Origin: Chrysopilus asiliformis
Lineage: Eukaryota; Arthropoda; Insecta; Diptera; Rhagionidae
Reading direction: 5' to 3'
DNA: 64,000 bases
NCBI GenBank assembly: GCA_964034945.1
Contig: OZ035963.1
Coordinates: forward strand, 32,271,644-32,335,643
This document shows positions 8,819-21,094 of this stretch, one piece after another. The notes beneath the pieces are model-generated. The model had not been told where the DNA came from and made no database searches. It saw nothing but the letters and a program-made list of their open reading frames with translations. A program made the translations under genes and the position numbers. The first letter of the stretch is position 1, and every line of letters starts with the position of its first letter.

Positions 8819-11722
8819 TTTAGAATAATTTGCAACACAAAGCCAACCTTCGAAAATTTGAAAAAAAAATTGTGATTTAATAAAGAACATCTTATGTAAA
8901 AGCCCATGACCTTCTTATAACCCGATGAATAACATTTTAATTTATATAAAAATATGAATTTTTATTTATATCTCGATAATGGTAAAACACATTAATTTTT
9001 TCAAATAGAGCTAGAGACAAGAAATTTTATAGGGGTGCTTGGTCCTGGAGTGCGACGATCCTATTAATTGCAAAAATTTCAAATTACTGTAGAATTTCAG
9101 TTTTTCCACCGATTTTAAAACAGTGAACTTCGGAAGCGTTCTTTCTAAAAATGTGAATTTACCCTCATCCAATGCAAAATATACCTAAGCTACTGAAAAC
9201 AAAAAAAAATATTTGAAATTAATTTTGTTCAGCCTAAAATGCATTTTCAGTCAGAATCCCGATCTATCCTCCCCCCCCCCCTCCCATTTCCCCGTCCCCC
9301 AGGAATTCAATTTTCCCGCATACCGAATATTTCCACACACCGAATATTTCCACACACCGAATATTGCATGCCAAAATTTATTGTTGTTTTTGAAAGCCCA
9401 TAAAGCCAGGAAAAAAATATGAAGATCTAGCGAACCGCGCCGAAAAAGTTTAGCCGAGTTTTCTCTCGACGAGTTTTTTTTCGGATGTGAATCGCTTTAA
9501 CCCTTTCGTGCATGGATTTCCTTTTTATATCTTATGAAGCACAAATCCGGATGGTAAAACAAAGGACAGAAGTATATGTTTTCCAGGAATCTGGGCTGGC
9601 CGTGATCGTGAAAGAACGCATTGGCGGCTTAGGTTGTTGCAAAGTTTTGTTGCTCATGATATCTAGAAACCCCTATTGTCGCTTTCAATAAAATTACTAT
9701 TTTTTTCTTTTCTTTTCTTACATATAAAAAGGTATGCGATTTTATTGACTGCATATTTGGAAAATTTTAATTGGGGTTCTGTAATTAACAAAAATTGTCT
9801 CCAATTGGACTTTAAAATATGAAAATCTGATGTAATATCAAAAATTTAAAGAAACTTTTGAATTTTGAATTTTGATTTTAATATAAAAAATCGGAAAAAT
9901 GGGAAACAGCGCAATTCAACTGCAGTCTGAATTGAGAACATAAAATTTCATACATTTTGTTTTAGTTTTGTATGAAAGGCCAATTCCGATTTAATGTTTC
10001 CGTGCTCTGACTGCATCTAATGAAGCAAATTTTCCATTTGAACAAATCTGAGTTCGGGATTTTGGTGATTTGTCTGGTGAGTGGTTTTCAATGCTCCTCT
10101 TACGGCTCCCCGAATCCCCCAAAATAGCGCAACATTGGTAAAAACATCCGAATCCGATTGAATCGTCTGTTTAACTCTTCTTCCCCCTTCCCAAGGAAAA
10201 AATCACCCTTTGAAACATGTTTTGTTTACAAATCACAATAAATAAAGACCCATTTTTACGAAAGTCGCCAATAAGGGATGAAACAAAATGGCTGGACATC
10301 AGAAAAGCGTATTTTTCGTTTAGCAACGATTTTATTATGCGACTGATGTTGTTTTCCAAAATTTCCGAAATGCCAATGGAAAAGCGGAAGGCATACAAAC
10401 TGAAATACACTTTCGATTATTTGATTGGGAAAGTCAGTGCAAGGGAACGAGGATGTTTTCAAACCGGAGAATCAACCCCTATCGCAGTGAATGTTTTAGG
10501 ATCACTAAATATTAGGAATAGTTGCGGGTTGTTTATGCATTGTATATTTTCGCGCTTATAAATGAAATTATGGGATCGGACCAAAATGGGGTTGAAGAGT
10601 GTTCGGAACGTTGGAGGGTTAACTGAATAATATCGAAGAGATAGTTTCGGTTTGTAATTAAATTAGAATTATGTCCACCATTGGATTAGTGTAAATTGAA
10701 ACAATGAGCTTTGGCTCGTATTTTCCTTTCGGGCGCTTGGTTGGAAATTATTCGCTAGGATTCCGATTGAGGGAATCCGAATTGTATTAAATGAACATTA
10801 ATTTATTCATCCTGATTATGTATCAAAGCTGTCTGATTTTCTCAAAACACATCCAACACCATTCCATACCCCATCCCCATTCCCAGCCACATGCGAATAT
10901 AAAATAGTTTAACCTCTTTTTAGTATCCGAACCGGTTATCCATTTTATTGGCAATTGTTTAACATAAATTAAATTGATTAAATACATGGTATTGTTGTGC
11001 ATAAGTAATTTATTCGAATAATTTACATATAATTGCGTTTTTGGCGGTGCCCACAAAACATTGATTCAGCAACATTTTCGACAATCAACTCTAAATCAGT
11101 GATTCATTTATTTGATGCTAAATGATTTATTATTTGATTACAGGAAATTACGAAATTTTACATGCAAACAATCAAAATTTATTCACAAAAAAAAACTAGT
11201 ACTCATGTACAATTCAGGTACACTTAATAAAATATAAAGTAATTTTGTTAATAGAAATTAAATGATTTTTTTTAGAATCAGTTCACAAAATTTTGAATTT
11301 CGATCAATTTACGTCCTTAGGATTAAATATCTGAAAGTTAGTTTGCATGATTTATCAATTTTGGAGAATTTGGAGAATTTGCAATTATCATGAAAGTCCA
11401 TAATCAGAACTTTTTTGACGGTTCTAAATTTATTAACTCCTCGAGTAAACACCTGCACTATCAAACTGCCTTTTACAGTGAACTGAAATATTTTTGCACT
11501 AGAGGCCCCTATTGCTGTAAGAAAAACACTTTAATCGAAAAAAAAAATCGAAAATCTCAGTACGAAATCAAAAGTTTTGTCGACTTTAATTTTTACAAAT
11601 TCTGGTTTAAACAAAAAGAAACTTTTAACCCTAGAATGCATATCGAGGATATTTTATACCCAACTACACCTTCAATATTAATTTTCTCTTTTGTTTTTTT
11701 TTTATATCCATTCTCTGATAAA
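8819..11722. other. Unassigned, mostly single-copy DNA
   Basis: It holds a C-rich run near 9262-9300 and a short tandem repeat at 9323-9366. An open frame of 114 codons at 10217-10561 has no motif I recognise, and antisense frames overlap it. I see no terminal repeats. TTAACCCTTTCGTGCATGG near 9497 looks like one end of a piggyBac-type element, but no partner is visible. Confidence 0.35.
9323..9366. repeat. 17-bp tandem repeat
   Basis: Unit CCGAATATTTCCACACA, about two and a half copies. Confidence 0.8.
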
Positions 11723-12104
11723 TCTATATATATATGTATATAAAAATGGATGTTTGTTTATTTGAGATTACAAAACTCAAAGACTACTGGACCGATTTTT
11801 ACGCGGTTTTTTGCAAAATGATCTGCGTTGCCATGGAGCAGGTTTTTACCTATGTTAGATTTTCAAAATTCGAAACAGAAGGTCCTGAAAGGATAACGCA
11901 AATATCCTTTTTCCCGTTTTCCACGGTAAAAATCGGCATAATGGGGTTTTTGGGATCACTGATCTCGGCTCTGATGTTGGAATTTCAAAATTCAAAACAG
12001 AAGGTCCTGTAAAGACAACGTTTTTTCCCAAAAGTTTTTTGTTGTTTTTTGGCATTCTAAAATTTATGCAAAAAACTTTAAGCTGGCAACGAAGGTTCTG
12101 CTCG
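11723..12104 (+). mobile_element. Helitron, non-autonomous, slightly decayed 3' end
   Basis: It starts TCTATATATATATG after an A. The 3' hairpin region AGCTGGCAACGAAGGT is followed by CTCG, where CTAG/CTAA is expected, and then T. It matches 27360-27745 along its length (GGATGTTTGTTT, GACCGATTTTTACGCGG, ATGATCTGCGTTG). Internal repeats of about 110 bp contain 'AGAAGGTCCTG'. Confidence 0.75.
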
Positions 12105-12179
12105 TTATAGTTATAAGAGTTATAGTTGAATTTGACTAAAATTGGACTCTAAAAAATTATAAAAATTTTACAATAATGA

Positions 12180-12669
12180 CCCTAAATTACACAATGGAAA
12201 TATATATTATACCCACTCGATTAAGAACGCTGTACCGGAAATTACTACCCCCATTTTCACTTAGGGGCTCTCCATAAAACATGTTAAGCTATCTTTTGCA
12301 TTTACCAAACGAATCATTTTTTTACAATTTTCTCGAAAACGGAGAACCATACTGAAAAATTTATAGAGGTACAATGTGTTTAGAATATGATATTACATAA
12401 CCGTTCCATACACCAAAATCCAGTTGAACCACTCCTTCTCCCTCCCTCTCATTTCTGTTTTCTGGAAAACTGTGCATGGTAGCGAAAAATTTATTAGGCG
12501 AAATGTGTATACAATATCATTTTACATAAGCGTTCCATACACCAAAATCCAATCGGACGAATCCCTTCCACCTCTCCCACACAAATGGATTCTTTTTCAT
12601 AAAAATGTTGTCTGTCTTCATCTAGAGTACTTGGCCATTGGCAATTGCAGCTTTTCTTATGTTTTTTTT
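12180..12669 (+). mobile_element. HLE-B copy, 3' part
   Basis: Two diverged internal blocks (CCGTTCCATACACCAAAATCC twice, about 130 bp apart) are followed by the HLE-B end: a GGCCATTGGCAATTG region, then CAGCTTTTCTTATGTTTT at 12650-12667. MITE-S begins two bases later. The GTCY core and the 5' end are missing. Confidence 0.65.
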
Positions 12670-12670
12670 G

Positions 12671-13160
12671 AGGGTATTCACAATCCTCTTTTAATTTTCG
12701 GTATTCGGTATTTTCGGTATTATTAAAAGACTGAAAATATTCTGCTGTGAACATCCCACAGCACAGATTTGAGAACAGCGCTTTTATTTGATACGTGACC
12801 AAATCATGAACTGCGAATTTGATTGTAAAATATGTCACATACTTTTAAATCCATGTTTGATGTATTCTTTTGAATTTCTATTGTGTCAACGGCTATCAAA
12901 ATTGAAAAAAATTGCAGTCCGATGAGATAACCAGCGAGAAAATTTGACAACTAAAAACATTACTAGCACCACCCGCGGTTGATTCTTGATACCGAATACA
13001 CGGGCCGAAAAACACGACTCAAGGCATGTATACAATTACCGAATCCGGTAATTCATTTTTACATGAACCAAGTTACCGTCTCGGTAAAAATCTGTTAAAT
13101 TTGACTGAATTACCGAGCGGTAAATTTACCCGCAATTTAAAAGACCACTGTGAATACCCT
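12671..13160 (+). mobile_element. MITE-S copy 1, 490 bp
   Basis: Inverted ends AGGGTATTCACAATCCTCTT and, on the other side, a diverged AAGACCACTGTGAATACCCT. Internally it has palindromic words ATTACCGAATCCGGTAAT and GAATTACCGAGCGGTAAATT. The same element is at 15073-15562 (reversed) and 38821-39309. A clear target duplication is not visible, so the superfamily is open. Confidence 0.75.
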
Positions 13161-15072
13161 GAATTTTTACGAACTAGAAAGTGAGAGAAAATTGCTGAAG
13201 AATTTTTGCAACTTTTCATGAAAAACAAAATCTGTTTAGGCTTATTTTCTGCTTCTCGAGGCCATATTTTCAAATTTTTCATGGCAATCAATAATTTTCA
13301 ACTAGGCAGACATTTATTTAACGATAATATATAAATATGGGCTATTTAACCCCATTACGCATTTAATTTATGCGCAATAACTGAAAATTTTCCTTAATCA
13401 ACTTACAGAAGAATTGATTAAAATTTACAGTCGAGCTTTTACAGAATCTTAAGCGCACTCAACTTTGTCTGTCATCGTGTCTTTAAATTTCCCGTGTGGA
13501 ATATGTTTACGAAAACTTTAGCTCCATTCAACACACTAACAGTGAAGAAAACCGAAGAAAAGTGTGTCGCAAAGGTACCCAACTTCACGTTAACATCAAG
13601 CAAAAATATAAGGGAAAAAAATTGTCAGTATCCTGGGATAAATTTATGGATGTTTATGTTTTTCATACAAAAGTTAACTTCTAGGGGAAAGTTTTTCCTT
13701 AAAAGTGACCTAGTTAACCGTAACAACATAACATAGAGAAAATTCTGTTGCTATATCGTATATATATTTAGTGTATCTTGAAGATTTTCTTGGTTAACTT
13801 AAGGTAAGCTAAACGACTTCCACAAATGTGAAAAGTTTTACTACTTAGTCGATGGTTTTTTTCTCTCTTAAATGGGCAAAAGTTATACTAAGAACGGTTC
13901 TACCACCTTTTGGGGATGATTTTTTTCCCAATAGTGGATTTTTGAGGTTAAAAAGTGCTTGCGAAATGAAAATTTGCCATGCTTAAAGACAGTTTTTGTT
14001 ACAATATTTAACATATCGGTAACCCTTAAGTGGGTACATAATATTGATATACAAAGGATTAAGTTCGTCGCAGATCAAGCGAAAGTTTGTAATCCGATAA
14101 AGAAACTTGCTAAGATTACAAGGAATTATGTCGCCCTATTGGGACCTACATAGCAAACAAAAAAAACTGCTGTAGATAAACTATATCTGAGTATAAATAT
14201 GTATTTTTGACAAGGGAATCCAGTGAAGAGTGGCAAATTCCGTCAAGTTTTCCAGAAAATGCCGTAAATTCAACTTTAGTGCCGGATCTCTTAAAATACC
14301 TCACAAAACTTTATTATGCGCTAAAATTTGTTCATGTTAAACACTAATAAATCATAAAAAGTACTACCGCAAACATGACCGCCGATATTCATCCCATCCC
14401 ATAGCCTTTGAACCGGGAAACTCCTGTCGAAAGTAAATTGGAGGTGTTAAAAACCTTACATGTGGCGTAACAATAATAATTTCAATTTATTTTTGCGGCC
14501 GTTAGAAAAATACCAATTGCAGTTCCATCATAATGAAAAATCTTTTCCACTTTTATTCCTTGTGTAATTTTATCTGAAAATCAAATGTTTACCTCTTCAA
14601 AATATTTGTGTCCTTAAGAGATTTCAAAGGTTGGGGTTTTTAGTCGGGATATAGCGGGAAATTCAAACATTCCCTAATCGAGTATTTTGGCAGGCAGGCG
14701 AAGAGAGTCAGCGGACTCATATTAACGGGGAAAATTAAGTAGACAGGACATCGAGTGTCTTTGTGTGTTTTATACTTGGGGTGGATTATTAGATCTGGCA
14801 TTGGGAAAAGTTCTTTTTTATTTGCTAACAAGTGAAGGGTCGCCAAAAAGTAAACCGTCTTAGAACGATATATGAATGGAAGCGTGACAAGTGCAAATAA
14901 TGATAACAATGGAATGGACAAAAAGTTAAAGATATGTTCCTTTAAACAAAATGAAAGAAAGTGATAACAATCACGAGAAGACCCATCAAATTTCCTTGTC
15001 CAAGTTCTGAGCTAAAAAGTTTAGGGTGCTATTCTACGGAAAATGTATTATTTTGTTTACGTTTTCATAGTC
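13161..15072. other. Unassigned DNA between two MITE-S copies
   Basis: No repeats with ends and no recognisable protein. Small open frames (80 codons near 13494 and 64 near 13959 on plus; 93 codons at 14640-14921 on minus) have no motifs. Confidence 0.35.
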
Positions 15073-15562
15073 AGGGTATTCACAATCCTCTTTTAAATTG
15101 CGGGTAATTTTACCGCTCGGTAATTCAGTCAAATTTAACAGATTTTTACCGAGACGGTAACTTGGTTCATGTAAAAACGAATTACCGGATTCGGTAATTG
15201 TAGACATGCCTTGAGTCGTGTTTTCCGGCCCGGTTATTCCGTATCAAGAATCAACCGCGAGTGGCGCTAGTAATGCTTTTAGTTGTCAAATTTTCTCGCT
15301 GGTTATCTCATCTGACTGCAAATTTTTTCAATTTTGATAGCCGTTGCCACAATAGAAATTCAAAAGAATACATCAAACATGGATTTAAAGGCCTGTGACA
15401 TATTTTACAATCAAATTCGAAGTTCATGATATGGTCACGTATCCAATAAAAGCGCTGTTCTCAAATCTGTGCTGTGGGATGTTCACAGCAGAATATTTTC
15501 AGTCTTTTAATATTACCGAAAACACCGAATACCGAAAATTAAAAGAGGACTGTGAATACCCT
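15073..15562 (-). mobile_element. MITE-S copy 2, reversed
   Basis: The same element as 12671-13160 in opposite orientation; both ends are intact (AGGGTATTCACAATCCTCTT and AAGAGGACTGTGAATACCCT). One extra C/G on each side may extend the inverted ends to CAGGGTATTC. The 79-codon frame over its right half is element sequence. Confidence 0.8.
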
Positions 15563-16185
15563 GAATGTTTTTTATTAGGAATTTTTCAACAATTAAAAAA
15601 TCAAATAATCGTTTTGAGGAAAAACGCGATATAACGAAATTTCCTATCATTTAATTAATGTAAAATTTTGATTGTAGCAAGAACGTTATATTTATCTCAA
15701 ACAAAATATGTTTGCCCTAATTCTAATATGATGACTGCATGACAAAATATTTCTTTCCGTGCATAAAATATGTAAAAACGAAAAAAGAATCCATGAAGTT
15801 ATGCACTGTGGAAGCACCCACTGAGACGTGCGAGGAACCACGCGCCAAAGCATGTACGGAAGAACAAAATCGTAACCGCGGGCGAACCGGATTTTCAGAA
15901 AAATGAAAAACCGGTTTTTTGGGCTCCTTTCACTTTTTTCAATCACAATTTAAACTATTTTTGGTTGATTTCTTGGTAATTAAATATTTATTTTTGGTAA
16001 AAATAATAGAATAATATTAGTAAGGGGTATTAATATCATTTGATGTAGAGAATTTTAATACCTTTAATTTTACCAGTAACTGTTATTTTTTTTTTCGAAA
16101 AACCGTTAGTTTGCAAGCATTTCGCAAAAATACATTTTTGTAAATTTCTAATGGTAATATCTCGATAATGGTAAAATATAGCGGA
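15563..16185. other. Unassigned AT-rich stretch
   Basis: The only shared word is TATCTCGATAATGGTAAAA near 16158, also found near 8971. In both cases it lies close to a Helitron 3' end, so it may be a shared insertion target or a flanking repeat. Confidence 0.35.
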
Positions 16186-16455
16186 CTAGCTTCCATACCC
16201 GTCGTTTCCGGGTTAAGTTTTTTGTATAAATTTTAGAATAAAGAACTTAAAAACTTTTCAGAAAAATCTTATCTTTGCAGGACCTTCCGTTTCTAATTTC
16301 GAAAATATAACAATGGTTACATGATCAGCGACCCCGAAAGCCCCCGAGTGAAACTTTTCAGCCTCCTATTGAGCAGGATTCATGACGAAAATCATGGTTT
16401 AAAAACACCCAAACCCCCTTTACCACCTTAGCGGTAAAATTTTGGAAAACCCAGT
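16186..16455 (-). mobile_element. Helitron 3' part, reversed
   Basis: The minus strand ends in CTAG (complement at 16186-16189), preceded by a hairpin that has lost one base pair (CCCGGAAACGACGGG). The rest matches the 8290-8818 Helitron ('TCCTGCTCAATAGGAGG', 'GGTTTAAAAACACCCAAACC' blocks in reverse). It is cut near 16455 where the neighbouring Helitron begins. Confidence 0.7.
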
Positions 16456-17208
16456 CTTATGTAAGGGCCACATCTATCAGTTTTCCATCAGTTTTTGGGA
16501 AACTGATTGGTGTGAACGTAAAATCAGATGACCGAAGGGCAACCACGAAAAAATTCGTGGGCATATCAGTTTTTCTGGGAAGACTGATAGACTGATAGAC
16601 TGATAGACTGATAGACGGATAGACTGATAGACTGATAGACTGATAGACTGATAGACTGATAGACTGATAGACTGATAGACTGATAGACTGATAGACTGAT
16701 AGACTGATAGACTGATAGACTGATAGACTGATAGACAAAAGGCATTGTCTGTCTGTCTGTCTGTTCCTCTTTCACGCAAAAACGGCTGAACCGATTGACT
16801 TGAAATTTGGCATGAGTATCTGTGGTAGTTCTGGTTCCAAGATAGGTATACGGAAAAGTAGCGTGGGGGTGGGAGAGTAAGGGGAGGGGGTAAAGTGATT
16901 TCGAAACTTAATTTTTGCGCTATTTTACTCTTTCGCGGGGAAGCTACTGAATCGATTAGCCTGAAATTTGGCATAGATGTTCGTCGGGGGTCCAGCCCCA
17001 ACAAAGACTCATTAAAAAGTAGCCTGAGAGGTGGGACAGTAAGGGGAGGGGGTAAAGTGATCTCGAAACTTTGCTTTTCCTCTATGTTACCCTTTCGCGG
17101 GGAAACTACCGAGCAAATTGGCCTGAAGTTTAGCTCCAACATAGACCATCAAAAAAAAAAGATAAAATTTGAAAATCTTAACCCGGCAACGACGGGTATG
17201 CGAGCTAG
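16456..17208 (+). mobile_element. Helitron with 3' CTAG end and internal duplication
   Basis: The 3' end CCCGGCAACGACGGG then CTAG (17205-17208) then T is canonical. The body has two direct units of about 150 bp (about 16865-17005 and 17025-17145; 'AAGGGGAGGGGGTAAAGTGAT', 'CTTTCGCGGGGAA', 'TGAAATTTGGCAT'). Upstream lies a GTCTGTCTGTCTGT tract followed by 'ACCGATTGACTTGAAATTT', and a 10-bp tandem array. With 16186-16455 it forms a pair with 3' ends facing outward. Confidence 0.7.
16584..16735. repeat. 10-bp tandem array, unit GACTGATAGA
   Basis: About fifteen near-identical units with one GACGGATAGA variant. The array produces long Ser-Val-Tyr-Gln-Ser-Ile repeat frames on the minus strand in several phases. 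These are artefacts, not proteins. Confidence 0.95.
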
Positions 17209-20200
17209 TAATACATATAAGAAAGTAAAAATTATTTCTTAGTTAATTTCGCCTCAATTTAAAAACATCCCTTTGAAAAACCAAATGTGTTGACTAAATA
17301 ATGCTTGACAGTTAAAAAACTACTTTAAATTAGTTCAATGGTTGCAAAATTTCACAAATAACTGTCCTGTATGTTTGATCTTGCGATGCAACTGCTCATA
17401 AGCGAGAAACGATTGGTGGACAACATTACCCGCCTATAACACAATATCCGACATTACTCTACTGAAAATATGTTCTATCTTGCTGAAAGACTAACTTTGA
17501 TTGCATTTACTACGTGTTTCATTAATACATTTTCCATTTGCGCGCTTGCCATTTGTGCGCTTTACATTCGAGATTACGCGTATAAATGGAAGAATGTATT
17601 TCTTACAACAGGTTTATACGAATCCCGTGTAATCAGACCTTAGAAACTCAGCCTACAGAATGTTTGAAAAGTTTTTTTTTCAGCCTGTTAACAATATTGA
17701 CAAAAATTTGGGACTGTGCGCCTCCGTACAAGACGCAATTTGGTTTTCAAGTTATAAAATTTGTTCAAAAGAAATTCCATCCGCCAGAGTGTCTCTTTAA
17801 TTTTTCCCGTTATCCGACAAATGTTAAACAAGTCGTTCTTTCCTTGACGCAATCAAGAAATTTACGCCCAACGCCTCAGAACCCTTCCAGCGTCCAAATC
17901 TTGATCATGAACTAGTGTCAAATGCCTAAAATACCTAGAACGCCTTGAATGCGAGTACCATCGGAATGGTAGCACCGCACTTTGGCCAACAGTTACACAC
18001 CCTTCCGAGGACACGCCAACAGGATAATAACAAAAAGTATTTATCACCCTCTTAAGTTTTATTTTTATTTTTCTTGGAATTGGTATTTGAAGTTCACCTC
18101 TTCCATTATGAAGGCATTTGGATCCTTTCTGCCAACGCTAATATTTTCATGCAATTGAACGTATCCTAGATTGCGTATCCAGCCAGGCATTGGCAAATAC
18201 AGACAGTACAGAAAATAGGAGTAAAGACTCTTACGAATCATTGATTATGGTGGCGGTCTCGCGTTTCCTTATTTCCGCTTGATCCATCAGGACTTTGCCT
18301 CGCGGGCATCTCATAAAAATCGTCTGGGGGCTGGCTGAAGTTTATGATTTTCTATCATATCAATAGGACATATCAAGTTAGGACTGGTGTGTACTGCCAA
18401 AAGGGCGGAAATCGCGGAGGTTGTCATGGATGGATGAACTACACGCGTACAACATCGCAGTAGCAATCAAGGGGTGAAAAGATACTTCGCGTGACTCTAA
18501 TAACCTAATTCCAGTCAAATAGGGCAATAACTGAGAATCGGGGGATGATTTTTCGTTTTGTTTCTAACATAACTAGGCGAATGTTTCAGATCTCATTGAA
18601 AGTTCAAGGGGTTTCAAAACAATTTTCGATACCCACCATCCACACTAGGGGGAATGAGAGTTCAGAATTTAATTTTCTGGGTGTTAATGATTCCAATTCA
18701 GTTTTCAAGGGTGGATTGTATAGATTCATTTCAAGAAGTTTGTTTTAACATTCAAGTGCCACCATGGACTTTTACAGCCTCTACTAGACGAATATACGAA
18801 TATATTTAATATTCAATCTACTTTATTTATGTATGTTTGGATTTTCTTTCGGTCACGAGGATCCTTGAGATTGCTAATTTCTTGCCAAGCAACCCCTTCT
18901 AGTCCTGGCGATGGCAATAAGGATCCTTGCTTTTAATTTACCTACATTTCGTATTTATTTCTCCTGCTAGACAAAAGTGTTTTAAGGGTGGAGTAATTAA
19001 AATTTGAGGAAGTGAATGAGTGGGCAGAAGTGCTAAGATAAGTTCTCTATTACTTTTCGTTTAAATGGGTATTTTTCATGATAACAACATGGAAGGGGAT
19101 AACAGGTTATATTAAGCACTTAACTAAATGAAATTGTTTAGATTTGTTGCATCAATAAAAGCAAATGAAAAATTCTATCAAGATTAACAGATTAGGTAAA
19201 AAGTCAATTTATTTCCCTTTTGTTGCATTTCAAATTTTCTATTATATGAATAACAAAGGTAATTTCTTTTAGACATATTATTTATGTTCATTTTTATGAA
19301 GCTTCCAGGGTGAAAAACTGACTTTTATATCTCATACACCTCCGAAGCTAAGAAGAATCTTTCACAGTATAAATATGAACGCTGCGGATAAAAAGCGGCC
19401 ATCGATCGCAACAATCCGAGCAAGTTACGTCTCCGGCATTAGCATCATTACCGCTTGTCGTAAATTGCCCTAACCTCGTGTTGTCGTATGTTGTCACAAC
19501 CGTGTTGTCGCAACCATAGATAATATATACTAATAGATAGCTAACTTTCGCCTATCGACTGCAACGCTCGGTTTTCCAGGAAATGGAATCGGAACTACTT
19601 GACTTTGGTTTGTGTCTCGGATTGTGCATAGGATAGAAAAATGTGCCCTTGCTAATTTTCTTTTCATTTTTCGTAAAACCTGAAAAATCAAATAAAAGAA
19701 TTTCATTTGTTTTTTAAATTTGTTTTAATATTTTTTTTACATTAACACCTCAATTAACATAACACTGCGAACATAACACTGAAGACGAAGTTTGAGGAGT
19801 TAATTGTCGTCCTCGGTTTCAAACTAATTGCAGAACAGTTCCATCGGCAAATTCATTTATTTCTGTAGAAGGAAGATATTATTAGTATAGGACAAGAAAT
19901 TCTTAATAAATAAAAGACATACCAGATAAATTTGAGTTGATATTTTCATTCGAATGTTGAACAGGAACATGATTTTCACCTGGATGTTGAATTTGTAGTG
20001 ATTTCAGCACTTCTTGACAGCCGCAATAAATTTTGAAGAAACTGGGCGCTGTGCATTAGCAGGAAGATTCTCACCATCACTTTCAATAATTTCTGTTAAA
20101 AAAGGGATTACTATAAATCTATACATCTAGAAAAAAGTTCGTCAAATTTCTTACTTTTAATATGCATTTCCATCTCGCGAAATTTGCTGCATTGTTTTTC

Positions 20201-21094
20201 CGATTTAGAAATCGATGAGACTTGTCTATGTTGGTGCTAAACTTTTCCAACCATTGCAACCAAATGTTCACCACACGAAAATTGCGAAAAATTTACTTTT
20301 GCTTCTAATTTAGTGATTAAAAATAACTTCGTCAAGCTTCAACAAACAGAAACCAAAAACAAACCAATTTTAACCTCACTTCAGCAGTCACGTCAGACGA
20401 CACATGCTGGTTTTGAGATGCTTTTGAGATTTCGAACACACGCGCGCCACCTGGATTTTGGAATCGGCATTGAGCAAAATGAAAAAATGATTTTTGTTCT
20501 AAGTTGACACACCGTGGTCGCAACCATAGTCAGGAAACTGACTTTTTCGTCGTTTTGAGTTATTTCGAGGAAAATTAGATAGCCTTAGTGCAAATAACAA
20601 AGATAAAGACCAACAAAGCAAATTATCGCTTCAAAATTTTCCATTTTTGTAATTTTGCCAAATTTATACCACTTTATATTATGTCACTTGTACTATTTCA
20701 CGAGATGCCATTGGGCTCCGCCGCTGAAATGTTGCGCTGCGTGACAGTTCACAGCGTTGGAGTTCCGTTCGCGTTGCGTTCATTGGGCTCCAGAGGTTAG
20801 AGCGATGGAAACAGTATTCAATATCCATACAGCTATGAAACCAAAGACGCAAGCTGAGACATGCACCAAGGGAAATTTTCCATTTCCCATTAACACAGAA
20901 AGCAAATCAGATCATGATCCCGATAAAACTTGGGTTTCGAGTTTTTATGAGAGTTAATCCTGATCTCTGATCGAATCATTTAAAAAAATACAGCTATTAA
21001 CAACAAAAAAAGTTTTATGTTATATAGCTAGTTTTTCACACAAAAATCCTATATGTTAATTCATTTTTTTTTGTCTATACGTTCATTCGGGACC
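17209..21094. other. Unassigned, apparently single-copy DNA
   Basis: The longest stretch here without recognised mobile elements. Open frames (109 codons at 17586, 67 at 18545, 70 at 20588) show no known domain. A weak echo of the 8.29-kb Helitron ('GAAGCTA...CTTTCACAGTAT' near 19345) is too short to call. Candidate ground for regulatory sequence or undetected exons. Confidence 0.35.
19491..20529. repeat. Pair of direct repeats about 1.0 kb apart
   Basis: GTCGCAACCATAG occurs at 19507-19519 and 20517-20529; the similarity extends some 13 bases upstream (TTG-CACA-CCGTG). It may be a long target duplication around a decayed insertion or an unrelated duplication. Confidence 0.4.

Noticed and set aside
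9497..9520. A piggyBac element starting TTTAACCCTTTCGTGCATGG
   Set aside because: No partner end or second TTAA could be found within several kilobases. The similar words near 27770 and 30268 also lack partners.
10217..10561. A 114-codon frame as a gene
   Set aside because: No recognised domain, and overlapping antisense frames of similar length exist. I left it in the unassigned stretch rather than call it.
12494..12838. A 114-codon minus-strand frame and its relative at 15395-15634
   Set aside because: The two similar frames are copies of MITE-S and its flanks, not a gene family.
16477..17142. A 221-codon minus-strand frame and overlapping Ser/Val/Tyr/Gln-rich frames
   Set aside because: They are read from a 10-bp tandem array and Helitron sequence; several phases are open at once, as expected for such a repeat.
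19320..19400. A further Helitron 5' end
   Set aside because: The similarity to the 8.3-kb Helitron is limited to GAAGCTA and CTTTCACAGTAT words without a terminal hairpin or CTRR.
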